Assembly: GCA_028290905.1 (NCBI GenBank)
Contig: JAQGIW010000058.1
Location: 1-46,259 of the forward strand
Reading direction: 5' to 3'
Origin: Caulobacteraceae bacterium
GTDB lineage: Bacteria; Pseudomonadota; Alphaproteobacteria; Caulobacterales; Caulobacteraceae
Length of the DNA stretch: 46,259 nucleotides
Positions 1 to 9,163 of this stretch are shown here, piece by piece (positions within the stretch are counted from its first letter, which is position 1; every line of letters begins with the position of its first letter). Position numbers and translations under genes: made by a program. A model generated the notes under the pieces. That model searched no databases. It saw only the letters and a list, made by a program, of their open reading frames with translations, and was not told where the DNA came from.

Positions 1-1
1 G

Positions 2-238
2 GCGCGGTTCTACGCATCGGAAGCCGGGCATTGGCGAGACCTGGACGGCCGGGCGGCGTCCGACGCCTGCGCGCGGCGGGCCGGGACCCTGCGCGACGCC
101 GTGACCGCGGCGGAGATGTGGCGGCGCGCCGCCGGTTGGGCGGACCCCGACGCGGCGGACGACCCGCTCATCCGCGCACCGGCCCGCCGCCCCGAACGCC
201 ATGCAACCCCGCCCCCGCGTCGTCGGGCAGGCCGATGA
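2..238 (+). CDS. C-terminal part of an unrecognised protein (runs off the left edge)
   Basis: An open frame enters from the left edge and stops at the TGA at 236-238, giving about 78 residues. Codons over the first 160 bases end almost always in G or C and the peptide is balanced (W, F, Y, D, E present), as expected for real coding sequence here. The last 25 residues are Pro/Arg-rich. It would converge on, and overlap by about 70 bases, the 3' end of the MFS gene. I do not recognise the family. The minus-strand MFS frame is certain in the overlap, so the true end of this gene is less sure. Confidence 0.42.
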   Translation, partial: ARFYASEAGHWRDLDGRAASDACARRAGTLRDAVTAAEMWRRAAGWADPDAADDPLIRAPARRPERHATPPPRRRAGR

Positions 239-1652
239 AGAACAGGGCGGAGATCAGAGCGACGAAGCCGATGGCGATGAAGGCCGGGGCGATGGTGGAT
301 GCGCTCAGCCGCGCGGTGTGGCCGAGGGCCATCGTCAGGCGCAGCAGGGTCGCGGCGAGGCCGATGCCGATGCTCTGGGCGAGCTGCTGGCCCATGGTCG
401 ACATGGTGGAGGCGCGGCTCATCCGCCCCGGATCGATATCGGCGAAAGCCATGCCGTTGAGGCTGGTGAACTGCAGGGAGCGAAAGAAGCCGCCGGTGAG
501 CAAGACCGCGTAGATCACCCAGTGCGGCGTGGCGGGATTGAACAGGCCGTAGGCCATGAAGGTCGCGGCCACGATCACCGCGTTGACGCTGAGAGTGCGC
601 TTGAACCCGAACCGCGCCAGGATCGGCGGGGCGCAGGTCTTCATCACCAGGGCCGCCGCGGCGCTGGCGAAGGTCATCAGGCCCGCCTGCAGAGCGGAAA
701 GGCCGAACGCCACCTGCAGCAGCAGGGCCAGCATGAAGGGTGTCGCGCCGATACCCATGCGCAGGAAGGCGCCGCCGACCACCGAGGCGGTGAAGGTGCG
801 GATTTTCAGGAGCCCGAGGTCGAGGATGGCGTGTTCCGTCCGCCGGGCGTGCCAGACGTAGGCGGCGAGGCAGGCCGCCCCGGTCGCCATCATCGCCGCG
901 ACCGCCCACGCCGGAAAGGAACCCCGGCCGAGATTCTCGAATCCGAAAACGACCCCGGCCATGCCGATCCCGGTCAGAAAGAGCCCCGGCCAGTCAAGGG
1001 GGCGCGCCACTTCCTCGCGAACGTTGGGAATGAACCGTGTCACGAGCACGATGCCCATCAGAGCGATGGGCAGGTTCAGGAAGAAGATCCAGCGCCACGA
1101 ACCATAGGTGACGATGAGGCCGCCGATCGGCGGCCCTAGCACCGGCCCCAGCAGGGCAGGCATGGTCAGGACCGACATCGCCCGGACCAAGTCGTGCCTG
1201 GGCGTCGAGCGCAGCAGCACCAGCCGGCCCACCGGCACCATCAAGGCTCCCGCCGCGCCCTCGAAGCACCGGGCCACCAGCAGCTGAGTGAGATTCTGGG
1301 CAATGCCGCAGCCGGCACAGGAGGCCGCGTAGGCGACAATGGCGAACAGCAACACCTTCTTTGCGCCGAACCGGTCCGCGGCCCAGCCGCTGATCGGCAG
1401 GAACACCGCCGAAGCCAGGAGGTAGACGGTGATAGCGGTGTTGAGGCGGACGGGGTCCTCGTGCAGCGAACGCGCCATGGTCGGCAGGGCGTTGGCGAGC
1501 ACCGTGGCGTTCAGCGTCTGCATCAGCAGCGCGGCGCCGATGATCGCCGGCACAAGGGAAGAGAAGGGCTTGTCTTCGACCTCCGGCGGGGCGGCGGCGA
1601 GGGGCTGGGCGGCGCCTGAATTGGGATCGAGGGGGGCGGCGTCGTCCATCAC
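168..1652 (-). CDS. DHA2-family (EmrB/QacA-like) MFS drug:H+ antiporter
   Basis: 494 residues with many hydrophobic helices, the length expected for 14-helix DHA2 exporters. Near residues 80-95 it has the loop signature GWAADRFGAKKV (MFS motif A), and the glycine/proline-rich stretch LGPVLGPPIGG around residue 170 matches the antiporter motif C. These proteins expel hydrophobic drugs or dyes across the inner membrane using the proton gradient. The ATG overlaps the stop of the upstream MarR gene by 4 bases, so the two are translationally coupled and the regulator probably controls the exporter. The substrate cannot be read from sequence. No EmrA-like adaptor is adjacent. Confidence 0.9.
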   Translation of the reverse strand: MMDDAAPLDPNSGAAQPLAAAPPEVEDKPFSSLVPAIIGAALLMQTLNATVLANALPTMARSLHEDPVRLNTAITVYLLASAVFLPISGWAADRFGAKKVLLFAIVAYAASCAGCGIAQNLTQLLVARCFEGAAGALMVPVGRLVLLRSTPRHDLVRAMSVLTMPALLGPVLGPPIGGLIVTYGSWRWIFFLNLPIALMGIVLVTRFIPNVREEVARPLDWPGLFLTGIGMAGVVFGFENLGRGSFPAWAVAAMMATGAACLAAYVWHARRTEHAILDLGLLKIRTFTASVVGGAFLRMGIGATPFMLALLLQVAFGLSALQAGLMTFASAAAALVMKTCAPPILARFGFKRTLSVNAVIVAATFMAYGLFNPATPHWVIYAVLLTGGFFRSLQFTSLNGMAFADIDPGRMSRASTMSTMGQQLAQSIGIGLAATLLRLTMALGHTARLSASTIAPAFIAIGFVALISALFFIGLPDDAGAGLHGVRGGGPVRG

Positions 1653-2113
1653 CGATCCCCGGCCAGCTGGCCGAGCGCCCCGGCGGCGGCGGCGATCGCC
1701 GCGCGCGCCTCGGGGGACAGCGCGGCGAGGTGGGCGGCCAACCAGTCGTTGCGGCGCCGGCGGATGGTCGCAAGGGCCGCTTGCCCCGCCGCCGTGAGCC
1801 TGACGCCCACTCGCCGGCGATCCTCGGCGCGCGCCGGATCGCGGTTGATCCAGCCCGCCGCCTCCAGGCGCTTCAGATGGCTGCTCATCGAGGGGCGCGT
1901 CATCTGTTCGAGCTCGGCGAGCTCGCCGCCGCCTATGCCGGGGTTCTTCTTGATCACCGTGAGCAGCTGCGCATCGAGGGCGGAGACACCGGCCTTCAAC
2001 GCCTCTCGCCGCAGGTGGCGTGAGACGCGGAGCAGCGCCGGCCGAAGAGCCTCGGCGAGCGCGTGCACGTCGTCACGCGGTGGTGTGGGCCCTCGGGGCG
2101 GGACGGAACTCAT
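1649..2113 (-). CDS. MarR-family transcriptional regulator
   Basis: 154 residues with a winged helix: helix-turn-helix about residues 50-80 (LAELEQMTRPSMSSHLKRLE) followed by the wing with DRRR near residue 98, typical of MarR/SlyA proteins. Such dimers repress a neighbouring exporter and release DNA when they bind a small aromatic or lipophilic ligand. It is the first gene of a two-gene operon with the MFS exporter (4-base overlap). A short dyad lies just upstream of its start (2128-2144), consistent with autoregulation. Ligand unknown. Confidence 0.88.
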   Translation of the reverse strand: MSSVPPRGPTPPRDDVHALAEALRPALLRVSRHLRREALKAGVSALDAQLLTVIKKNPGIGGGELAELEQMTRPSMSSHLKRLEAAGWINRDPARAEDRRRVGVRLTAAGQAALATIRRRRNDWLAAHLAALSPEARAAIAAAAGALGQLAGDR

Positions 2114-2127
2114 GACAGGATCAAACC

Positions 2128-2144
2128 AGTTAGGGTTAATAACT
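2128..2144. promoter_or_regulatory. Candidate MarR operator (inverted repeat)
   Basis: AGTTA (2128-2132) and TAACT (2140-2144) form an exact 5-bp dyad with a 7-base AT-rich spacer, 15 bases upstream of the marR-like start and in the only AT-rich patch nearby. Position and size fit a MarR-type operator, but a 5-bp arm can occur by chance. Confidence 0.4.
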
Positions 2145-2228
2145 ATCTATCCGCGCGATCCACATTTCAAGCGCAATCCGCGGGCCTGCGATCATGGTAT
2201 GGTGTCACCCCTGGGAAAGGAGCAGGCC

Positions 2229-2569
2229 ATGCAGGCGAGATTGACGTACGCGATCAAATACGGCGGCCACATGGACAGGGCCGTGGCCTTCCATCGCGAC
2301 AGCCTCGGGCTGAAGCTGCGCTTCGCCTCGCCCAGCTGGAGCGAATTCGACACTGGAGAGGTGACCCTGGCGCTCCAGGCGGCCGGCGAGGGGCATCCGC
2401 CGGCTGCGTCGAGATCGGCTTCACGACGGACGACCTGCGCGCGGTCTGCGAGGCGAGAGCCGAGAACTGACTGACCTTCAGCAATCCGCCCAGGCCGCTG
2501 CACGGAACCCTGCTGTCGAGCCTGATGGACTGCGAGGGCGCCGAGGGCTCGCTCAGCGGACCCCCGTAG
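2229..2569 (+). pseudogene. Broken VOC/glyoxalase-fold protein
   Basis: From the ATG at 2229 the frame reads as a glyoxalase/bleomycin-resistance (VOC) domain: an N-terminal strand, then MDRAVAFHRDSLGLKL and SEFDTGEVTLALQ. Around 2396-2402 the frame is lost; continuing in the -1 frame gives GCVEIGFTTDDLRAVCEARAEN, the expected second half. That frame meets TGA at 2468-2470, and beyond it in the same frame comes LHGTLLSSLMDCEGAEGSLSG, a typical VOC C-terminus, ending with TAG at 2567-2569. Restoring one base and reading the TGA as Gly (GGA) would rebuild a protein of about 113 residues. Two independent lesions argue for a genuine pseudogene rather than one sequencing slip. Confidence 0.8.
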
Positions 2570-2589
2570 ACGCGTGGGTCGCTAGCCTC

Positions 2590-4218
2590 TCAGTAGGCGA
2601 CCTGGGCGCGGAGGGCGACGGCGTCGAAGCTGGAACCGACGCGGGCGCCCAGCGGCGCGCCGATAACGGCCGTCCCGTTGGCCTTGCTGTACACGATGCG
2701 TTCGTAGTCCAGCAGGAACCGGATGAGATCGTTGGGATACCAGTTCACCCCGAAGCTGTAGCCGCGCTGTATCCCGCCATCGACGGCCGCAGGATTGGCC
2801 GAGAGCGCCTGCCCGGCGAGGAAATTACTGTTCAGGTCAACATAGCTGACGCGGGCCGCCAGCTCCCAGGCCCCCCACCCACCATCCTTTAGCGAAAACG
2901 GATGTCTCGGCGAGACCCGGAAATAGGAGGCCGCCTGAGGATTGTAGCGGTGATTCTCTCCCGTCAGGACCCAGCTCAGCTCGCCGTAGCCGCCGTCAAA
3001 ATTGGCGTTGGGCAAGCCCAGCCGGTCGACCCGGTAACGATAGTACTCGCCCTGCCAGAAGAAGTTCCTGAAGGTGGCCGCCGTCTCGAAGTCGAGTACG
3101 TAGCCGCTCGTAACCGGATGGATGCTCGTTCCGATCACGCCGGTGCTCAGCAAGCTCGTGGGATCGATTCGGAGTTCCGGCTGGTCGCTGAGAGTGAGCA
3201 CGTTGGGCGTCCCATTGCCGGTGTTGGGCGCCCGGATCAGCTGGTCGAAGCCGAAGCCCAGGTGAAGCGTGTAGTCGGGGCCCTTGAGCGCCTGCACCGC
3301 CACGCGCTCGAAGGCGCCAAGACGTTCGCCCGTAAGGGTATGCGAGTCGCCGCTGGCCGGGCCGGTCAGATAGCCCCCGATCCAATAGCGGTCGCCGAAA
3401 AAGCGCACGCCGGCGTTCGCCCGGTTGTCTCCAGCGTTGAAGTTGGTGGCGATGTTGGAGGGGCTCGCGCGTTCCAGGAACAGGGTGTCGTTGGAACCGG
3501 TCGCCCGGTCCAGGGTGAAGAAAGTGTTCGAGTAGCCAAGCTCGAAGGCGGCGCCGCGCAACCCGTTGTAGATGATCTGCGCGGTCTCGATGCCACTGGC
3601 GGTCTGGTCAGAGGAATTGCCGACGTCGTAGACGAGGGCGAAGGCGAAGTTGCCGCCCGCGGTGCCCGTGATCCCGATGCGGGCGCGACGCGCATTCACG
3701 CCGTTGGACAGTTGTTGAGGTCCGACAAAGCGCGAGTCGGGATGAAAGTTATAGAAGCCCGAATCGAACTGCACGTCTCCGGTGAGGCCGATGGAGTATT
3801 TCCCGTCCGCGCTCCGGAGTTCGAAGCGGCGGGCGGCGTTCTGAACGACCCGTGGCTGGGCGACGCCGTTGTCCGGGGCCGGATTGCCGCCCTGGATGGC
3901 CATCTGCCCGGTGGCGTTCTGAGTCGCGCGCGGCAGCGCCTGCTGACCGGCCGCCTGCGCTGTCGCCTGCGTCTGGTCCAGCCGCGCCTTCAGGGCGGCG
4001 ACCTGGGCCGCGAGGGCCTGGATCTGGTCTTGGTCGCGCCGCTGGAGGTCCTGCAGGAGCGTGGTCAGGTTGGCGACCTCGGCGCGCAGCTGCGCCGCAT
4101 CCGAGCCCTGCGGCGGGCTCTCGTCGGCGGCGAACACCGGGCTCGCGCAGAGCGCCAGGCTCACCGACCCGAGCAGGATCGCCAGACCCCTGCCCTCTCG
4201 CCGTCTCGCCAGAAACAT
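2590..4218 (-). CDS. OprO/OprP-like outer-membrane porin with N-terminal coiled coil
   Basis: 542 residues. A signal peptide (residues 1-30, ending PVFAA) is followed by a heptad-like stretch at about 37-85 (QLRAEVANLTTLLQDLQRR), then a Pro/Gln-rich linker, then a barrel beginning near residue 130 (ADGKYSIGLTGDVQFDSGFY) with alternating hydrophobic strands and RRARIGITG, as in the phosphate-selective porin O/P family. The last residues (ALRAQVAY) end in an aromatic, the usual barrel-assembly signal. Trimeric porins of this type pass anions across the outer membrane. It is divergent from the response-regulator gene, which may control it. Substrate unproven. Confidence 0.85.
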   Translation of the reverse strand: MFLARRREGRGLAILLGSVSLALCASPVFAADESPPQGSDAAQLRAEVANLTTLLQDLQRRDQDQIQALAAQVAALKARLDQTQATAQAAGQQALPRATQNATGQMAIQGGNPAPDNGVAQPRVVQNAARRFELRSADGKYSIGLTGDVQFDSGFYNFHPDSRFVGPQQLSNGVNARRARIGITGTAGGNFAFALVYDVGNSSDQTASGIETAQIIYNGLRGAAFELGYSNTFFTLDRATGSNDTLFLERASPSNIATNFNAGDNRANAGVRFFGDRYWIGGYLTGPASGDSHTLTGERLGAFERVAVQALKGPDYTLHLGFGFDQLIRAPNTGNGTPNVLTLSDQPELRIDPTSLLSTGVIGTSIHPVTSGYVLDFETAATFRNFFWQGEYYRYRVDRLGLPNANFDGGYGELSWVLTGENHRYNPQAASYFRVSPRHPFSLKDGGWGAWELAARVSYVDLNSNFLAGQALSANPAAVDGGIQRGYSFGVNWYPNDLIRFLLDYERIVYSKANGTAVIGAPLGARVGSSFDAVALRAQVAY

Positions 4219-4431
4219 CGCCGGTCACCCCATCCACCACAGTTGCGGGTGATGGGGCCAAAGGCAGGGCCGGGAAAATTAGAAGTGCTGAGCCTGAGAT
4301 TAGATTCCCTGACGATGCGGCGCCGTATCGGCGAAGCTCAACCAGACGCCGCCTGGCCTGGACGCTGGTTTCCTCGCCGAAGGCCGCCTATCTTCGAACG
4401 CGCCGGGGTGGATTTCGCGCGCAACGGTGGG

Positions 4432-5118
4432 GTGTCGGCTTTGCCCAAGCTTCTCACCATCGAAGACGACGCGGCCACGGCCGCCGAGATCGCCCGGGAG
4501 ATGTCCGGGCGCGGCTTCGAGGTCGACTGCGTGGAGGACGGCGAGGAAGGCCTGCGCCGGGCCGCCACCAACACCTACGACGCCATCACACTGGATCGGC
4601 TGCTGCCCGATCTCGACGGTCTCACCATCGCCTCGTCGCTGAAGGAGAAGGGTATCCTCACCCCCATCCTGATGATCAGCGCGCTGGACGACGTCGACGA
4701 GAGGGTGCGGGGCCTGCGCGCCGGGGGCGACGACTATCTGACCAAGCCCTTCGATCTCAAGGAGATGGCGGCGCGGGTGGAAGTGCTGATCCGGCGGCGT
4801 AACGCCGACCGGAAGAGCCTGCGCCTGGAGTACGCCGACCTCGAACTCGACCTGGTAGCCCAGGCCGCGCGCCGAAAGGGCCAGGACCTCCGGCTGTTCC
4901 CCAAGGAGCGCCAGCTGCTGGAGCTGTTCATGCGCAATCCGGGCCAGGTGCTCACCCGCATGATGATCTTCGAGTCGGTGTGGGGCTACCGGTTCGACCC
5001 GGGGACCAACCTCATCGACGTCCACGTCCGCGCCCTGCGCCAGAAGCTCGACGCCGTTGATCCCGCGCCCCTGGTCCACACCGTGCGCGGCGTCGGGTAC
5101 TGCTTGCGTGCTGAGTAG
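4432..5118 (+). CDS. OmpR/PhoB-type response regulator
   Basis: About 228 residues from GTG 4432; a TTG at 4441 is an alternative, and an upstream ATG at 4315 would add an unlikely 39-residue tail. The receiver domain has the acidic pocket EDD (11-13), phospho-acceptor Asp55 in TLDRLLPD, and the conserved Lys of LTKPFD. The C-terminal winged-helix domain (about 130-225) ends RQKLDAVDPAPLVHTVRGVGY, typical of OmpR/PhoB. The sensor kinase gene begins 11 bases before this stop, so the two are coupled. Because that kinase is truncated, this regulator may now lack its cognate phosphodonor. Confidence 0.9.
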   Translation: MSALPKLLTIEDDAATAAEIAREMSGRGFEVDCVEDGEEGLRRAATNTYDAITLDRLLPDLDGLTIASSLKEKGILTPILMISALDDVDERVRGLRAGGDDYLTKPFDLKEMAARVEVLIRRRNADRKSLRLEYADLELDLVAQAARRKGQDLRLFPKERQLLELFMRNPGQVLTRMMIFESVWGYRFDPGTNLIDVHVRALRQKLDAVDPAPLVHTVRGVGYCLRAE

Positions 5119-6475
5119 CGGCCTGTGGCGGTCGGCCACCTTCCGCCTCACCCTGCTGTTCGGCGCAGTGTTCGCTACTGGCATCGCCCTGCTGCTGAGC
5201 CTGGTCTACGCTCAGACCGCCGGCTACCTCACCCGACGCGTCGACCGCGCTCTGATCGCCGAGGCCAGGCTGCTGGAGCGGAGCGGGCCGGACTTCATCA
5301 TCCGGCGCTTTCGGCAGGAGGTGGCCCGCGATCCCCTCAACAGCCTGGGGCTGTTCTCCGCCAGCGGAGAGAAGGTGGCCGGCGACACCGGTCTGCGGCC
5401 CTCTGATCTCAATCTCGACGGTCGGCCCCGTGACGCGCCGCACCGCCCGGGGGCCGCTCCGTCGCAAGCGTTGGGCGAGCGCACGCCCTGGGGAGAAATC
5501 CTGATCGTCGAGCGGGACACCCGACAGCTGGTCGCGCTGAGGCGGATCATCGTGGGGGCCCTGTGGTGGAGCGGGGGCGCCATCGCCCTTCTGGGCCTCG
5601 TCTCGGCGGTGGCGCTGAGCCTACGTCCCCTCGCCCGCATCGCCGCCATGCGGCGGGCGAGCGACGCCATCAGCGCCGGCGACTTCGCCAGGCGCCTGCC
5701 TGTCACCGGCAGCGGCGATGAGCTGGACGAACTGGCGCAGATCACCAACCGCATGATGGACGAGGCGGAACGGCTGATGATAGAGGCGCGGACCGTCGGC
5801 CAGGGGCTGGCGCATGAGCTGCGGTCCCCCCTGACGCGGCTGCGGGCTATGCTCGATCACGCGGGCGCCTCCTTCGGGGCCGACGATCCACGCCGGCGCC
5901 TGCTGGAGAACTGCGTCGCCGAGGCGGACACCCTGCTCACGCGCTTCCAGGCCCTGCTGCGCATCGCCGCCCTCGAGGCGCGTGGCCGGCGCACCGCCAT
6001 CGAACGGGTCTCCCTGAGCGACATCGTCGAGCAGATCGCCGAACTCTACGCCCCGCTCGCCGCCGACCTGGGGATTGAGCTGACGGCCCACGTGGACGAG
6101 GGGGTGGTGATCCACGGCGACGGCGAACTACTGTTCGAAGCCGTCTCGAACTTGGTCGACAACGCCCTGAAGTTCATCGACGCTGGCGGCCATGTCGCCG
6201 TGAGCGCGATCCGCGACCCCGATGGGGCGCGGCTGGAGGTCAGCGACGACGGCCCGGGCATCCCCGAAGCCGAAAGACCGCTCGTCACCAAGCGTTTCTA
6301 CCGCGGGTAGCGCCACGCCGCGACGCCCGGCCACGGCTTGGGCCTCAGCCTCGTCGCCGCGGTCGCCGACCTGCACGGCTTCGACCTCACCTTCCACGAC
6401 GTCGCGCCCGGGGCTCTGGTCAGGATAACCGTCGGCCGCGATGCTCTCGCCTCGCCCAAGGCGGGAACGGCCTAA
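5108..6475 (+). pseudogene. Sensor histidine kinase interrupted by an in-frame amber codon
   Basis: From GTG 5108 the frame encodes a first membrane helix (FRLTLLFGAVFATGIALLLS), a periplasmic segment of about 110 residues, a second helix, a HAMP linker, and the H-box HELRSPLTRL with phospho-acceptor His236. The ATPase domain has the N-box (NLVDNALKF), G1 (DDGPGIP) and F-box (KRFYRG). Immediately after, TAG at 6308-6310 ends the frame at 400 residues. The same frame continues as RHAATPGHGLGLSLVAAVAD, the missing G2 box, and ends at TAA 6473-6475, so the full protein would be 455 residues. Loss of the G2 lid should abolish kinase activity. A single TCG-to-TAG change would explain it; sequencing error or amber suppression are alternatives. 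Confidence 0.85.
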
Positions 6476-7950
6476 CGCGACGAAAGCGCCCGCGCGGCCG
6501 GGATATCGGGGTGGGCAGCGACGGCGAGAGTGGGGAGGTCGGCGCGGGTCCAGCCGCCGCCAAGGGCTTCGACGAGGTTGATGCTGGCCTGCTGGCGGCG
6601 GGTCTCGAGGGCCAGGGCCGTCTGCTCGGCCTGGAGCTCGGTGGTCTGGGCCGTGACCACGTCAAGATAGTTGGTGGCCCCTTCCCGATAGCGCACCAAC
6701 GAAAGGCGGGTGGTGGCCTGGTCCGCCCTCACCGTGTCAGCCTCGTCGCGGGCCTCCTGGGCCAAGTGATTGGCCAGGGCGAGCTGGTCCTCGACCTGCT
6801 GGAACGCGGTCAGGACGGTGGCGCGATAGCCCGCGCCAGCCACATCGAACGCCGCCCGCGAAGCGGCCAGCCGCGCACGGCGAAGGCCGCCGTCGAACAG
6901 GGTCAGGGCGACCTGCGGCCCCAGGGTCCAGAAGCTGTTGGGGGCGATCAGCAGGCCCTGGCCGCCGGTGTTCTGGAAGCCGCCCTCGCCGCCCAGGCTG
7001 ATGGTGGGGAATAAGGCGGCTCTCGCCACCCCGATCTCGCGGTTGGCGGCGTAGGCCCGCCTCTCCGCCGCGGCGATGTCCGGCCGCCGCTCGATGAGGG
7101 TGGAGGGGACGCCGGCCGGAACGACCGGGATGACCGTCGGCGTGGTCGCAGGCGCGATCGCGAAGCTTGGCGCGGGCTTGCCCACCAAGCTGGCGATGGC
7201 GTGCTCATAGAGCGCCCGCCGGGCGGCGATCTCCGAGACCTGGGCCTTGGCGCTGGAGAGTTGCCCCTGGGCCCGGTCCTCGTCGAGCCCCGAGGAGACG
7301 CCGCCGCCGTGGCGGGTCCAGGTGAGGTCGTAGGCGCGCTGGTAGGCCGCGACGGTGGTCTCCAGCAGCCGCGCCTGGGCGTCCAGGCCGCGCAGGTTCA
7401 CATAATCGTTGGCCAATTCGACCTGCAGGCCGAGCCGCGCCGTCTCCAGATCGGCGGCGGTGGCCTGAGCCTTAGCCCGGCCGGCCCTGACGAGGTCGCG
7501 GACGCGCCCCCAGAAGTCCAGCTCATAGTCGGTTTGGGCGCCGAAGGTGTTGGTCCAGTAGAAGTCGGGCTGATTGCGGCTGCGCAGGGGCCGGTTGTCT
7601 GACTGCCGGTTATAGGTGTTGCTGTCGAGGGCGGTAATCGTCGGCGCCTGGGCGGACGCCGCCTCGGCGGCGAACGCGCGGGCCTCGTCATAGGCGGCCA
7701 GGCAGGCGGCCAGAGTGGGATTACTGGTCTCCACCTGCCGCTCGAGGTCGCCCAGGACCGGATCCTGGAAAGCCGTCCACCAGGCGCCACGAGGAAGGGC
7801 GTCGCCCGGTTGGGCCTCCGTCCAGGGCCCCACCTCCTTGTAGTTGGCCGGCACGGTGATGGTGGGCGGCCGGTAGCCGGGAGCGAGTTCGCAGCCGGCG
7901 AGCGCGGCGACGCAAGCCGCCGTAACCAGCAGCAGCTCAGCTGTTCGCAT
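6472..7950 (-). CDS. NodT-family outer-membrane lipoprotein of an RND efflux system
   Basis: 492 residues with a lipoprotein signal peptide and lipobox LAGC (Cys20), then GYRPPTITVPANY and the WWTAFQDPVL motif near residue 57 typical of NodT/OprM channels. Two long helical OEP repeats follow (about 70-260 and 280-470), including ANDYVNLRGLDAQ and the RRPDIAAAERR loop around residue 288. It would form the trimeric outer-membrane duct for the pump encoded upstream. Its start overlaps the membrane-fusion-protein gene by 14 bases, making it the last gene of a three-gene minus-strand operon. Its 3' end overlaps the end of the broken kinase gene by 4 bases. Confidence 0.93.
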   Translation of the reverse strand: MRTAELLLVTAACVAALAGCELAPGYRPPTITVPANYKEVGPWTEAQPGDALPRGAWWTAFQDPVLGDLERQVETSNPTLAACLAAYDEARAFAAEAASAQAPTITALDSNTYNRQSDNRPLRSRNQPDFYWTNTFGAQTDYELDFWGRVRDLVRAGRAKAQATAADLETARLGLQVELANDYVNLRGLDAQARLLETTVAAYQRAYDLTWTRHGGGVSSGLDEDRAQGQLSSAKAQVSEIAARRALYEHAIASLVGKPAPSFAIAPATTPTVIPVVPAGVPSTLIERRPDIAAAERRAYAANREIGVARAALFPTISLGGEGGFQNTGGQGLLIAPNSFWTLGPQVALTLFDGGLRRARLAASRAAFDVAGAGYRATVLTAFQQVEDQLALANHLAQEARDEADTVRADQATTRLSLVRYREGATNYLDVVTAQTTELQAEQTALALETRRQQASINLVEALGGGWTRADLPTLAVAAHPDIPAARALSSR

Positions 7951-9163
7951 TGGGACCTTCCGACGTCGGCGCCCTGTGGGACGAGACGACCCAGACGAGT
8001 TGGCCGTCGGATATCGAATCGGGCGGATTGTCGATCACCCGATCCGACGGGCTGAGGCCGGAGGCCACCTCGATGGTCGCGCCCAGGTCGCGGCCCACGG
8101 TCACCCGCTTCAGCCGCACGTGATTGTCCGGCTCGACGACGGCCGCCTGGGTTCCGGCGCGGCGGAACAGCAGGGCGCTGGCCGGCAGCACCAGGGTCGT
8201 CACGCCGGCCGAGCGCTGTCCCTCCAGCGTGAACTTGACCTGGGCGTAGTCGCCGTCCTTGAGCAGCTGGTCGTGATTGTCGACCATCAACTCCACGAGC
8301 AAGGTGCCGGAATTGTTGCTGATCGAATTGGCCGTCGTGTCGAGCCGGGCGCGGAACGTCCGACCCGGATACTCCGGAACGGTGAGCTCGGCGGTCATGC
8401 CCGAATGGATCTGCGACGAATAACTCTGCGGCACGTGAACGTAGAGGCGAAGCTGATCGATCTTCGCCACGTCGAACAGTTCCGAATTGGGCGCCGCGGC
8501 CGCCCCGGCGTTGACCAGGGTCCCGATGTCGATCTTCCTCGCCGTCACGACGCCGTCGAAGGGCGCCACGATCCGCGCGAACGCCTTGAGCGCCAGCAGC
8601 CGGTCGACATTGGCCCTGGCGGCGTTCACCTGCGCCGTCTTGGTCGCCAGATCGCCGGTCTTCTCGTCCGACTCCTGTTTGGAGACGGCGTCCTGCGCCA
8701 GCATCTTGCTCCAGCGATCGGCGGTGATGCGGGCGAGCTGCATGTTGGCCTGGGCGCTGGCGAGGTCGGCGCGCGCCTGAACCAGCTGTTGATCCAGCTC
8801 GGGGGTATCGATGGTCGCCAGGTTCTGACCCGCCCTGACGTGGGCGCCGATGTCGGCGTACCAGCCATGAACGTAGCCCGGCACGCGGGCGTAGATCGGC
8901 GCGTTGTAGAAGGCCTGGAGCGCGCCCGGCAGCACCAGAGACGCGCCACCTGACGAGGTTGTAGGGGTCACCAGACTGACCGTGGGAATGGCCTGGGCGG
9001 ACGTCCAGCTCTTTACCAACGACGCGTCGTGCGCGCGGCTGATCAGGCCAGCGGCGACGACGACGGCCGCCACGCTTCCGGCGATGATCGCCGCCAGGCG
9101 CAGGTTTCGGCCGGTCCGCGGCGCCGCCGCCCCGACGCCGATGGCTGTCGATTGATCACGCAT
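7937..9163 (-). CDS. RND efflux membrane-fusion protein (MdtA/AcrA-like)
   Basis: 408 residues. One membrane anchor lies near the N-terminus (about 23-45, LRLAAIIAGSVAAVVVAAGL). Next come the split lipoyl/barrel-sandwich halves (ARVPGYVHGWYADIGAHVRAG at about 93 and RIVAPFDGVVTARKIDIGTLV at about 197), separated by an alpha hairpin, then beta-barrel and membrane-proximal domains. This periplasmic adaptor links pump and outer-membrane channel. Its start overlaps the pump gene by 8 bases. It lacks the His/Met-rich N-terminus seen in the CusB-like protein at 17946, so it belongs to an organic-compound exporter. Confidence 0.93.
   Translation of the reverse strand: MRDQSTAIGVGAAAPRTGRNLRLAAIIAGSVAAVVVAAGLISRAHDASLVKSWTSAQAIPTVSLVTPTTSSGGASLVLPGALQAFYNAPIYARVPGYVHGWYADIGAHVRAGQNLATIDTPELDQQLVQARADLASAQANMQLARITADRWSKMLAQDAVSKQESDEKTGDLATKTAQVNAARANVDRLLALKAFARIVAPFDGVVTARKIDIGTLVNAGAAAAPNSELFDVAKIDQLRLYVHVPQSYSSQIHSGMTAELTVPEYPGRTFRARLDTTANSISNNSGTLLVELMVDNHDQLLKDGDYAQVKFTLEGQRSAGVTTLVLPASALLFRRAGTQAAVVEPDNHVRLKRVTVGRDLGATIEVASGLSPSDRVIDNPPDSISDGQLVWVVSSHRAPTSEGPNANS

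Noticed and set aside
4225-4257. Two mutually exclusive stems in the porin leader (TCACCC/GGGTGA and CCCCATC/GATGGGG), suggestive of an RNA switch
   Set aside because: Short arms in GC-rich DNA, no conserved riboswitch core and no terminator or sequestered start site that I can define.
2902-4431. Long plus-strand open frame running from inside the porin gene into the response regulator
   Set aside because: It is the antisense shadow of the porin; only the part from about 4432 resembles a protein family.
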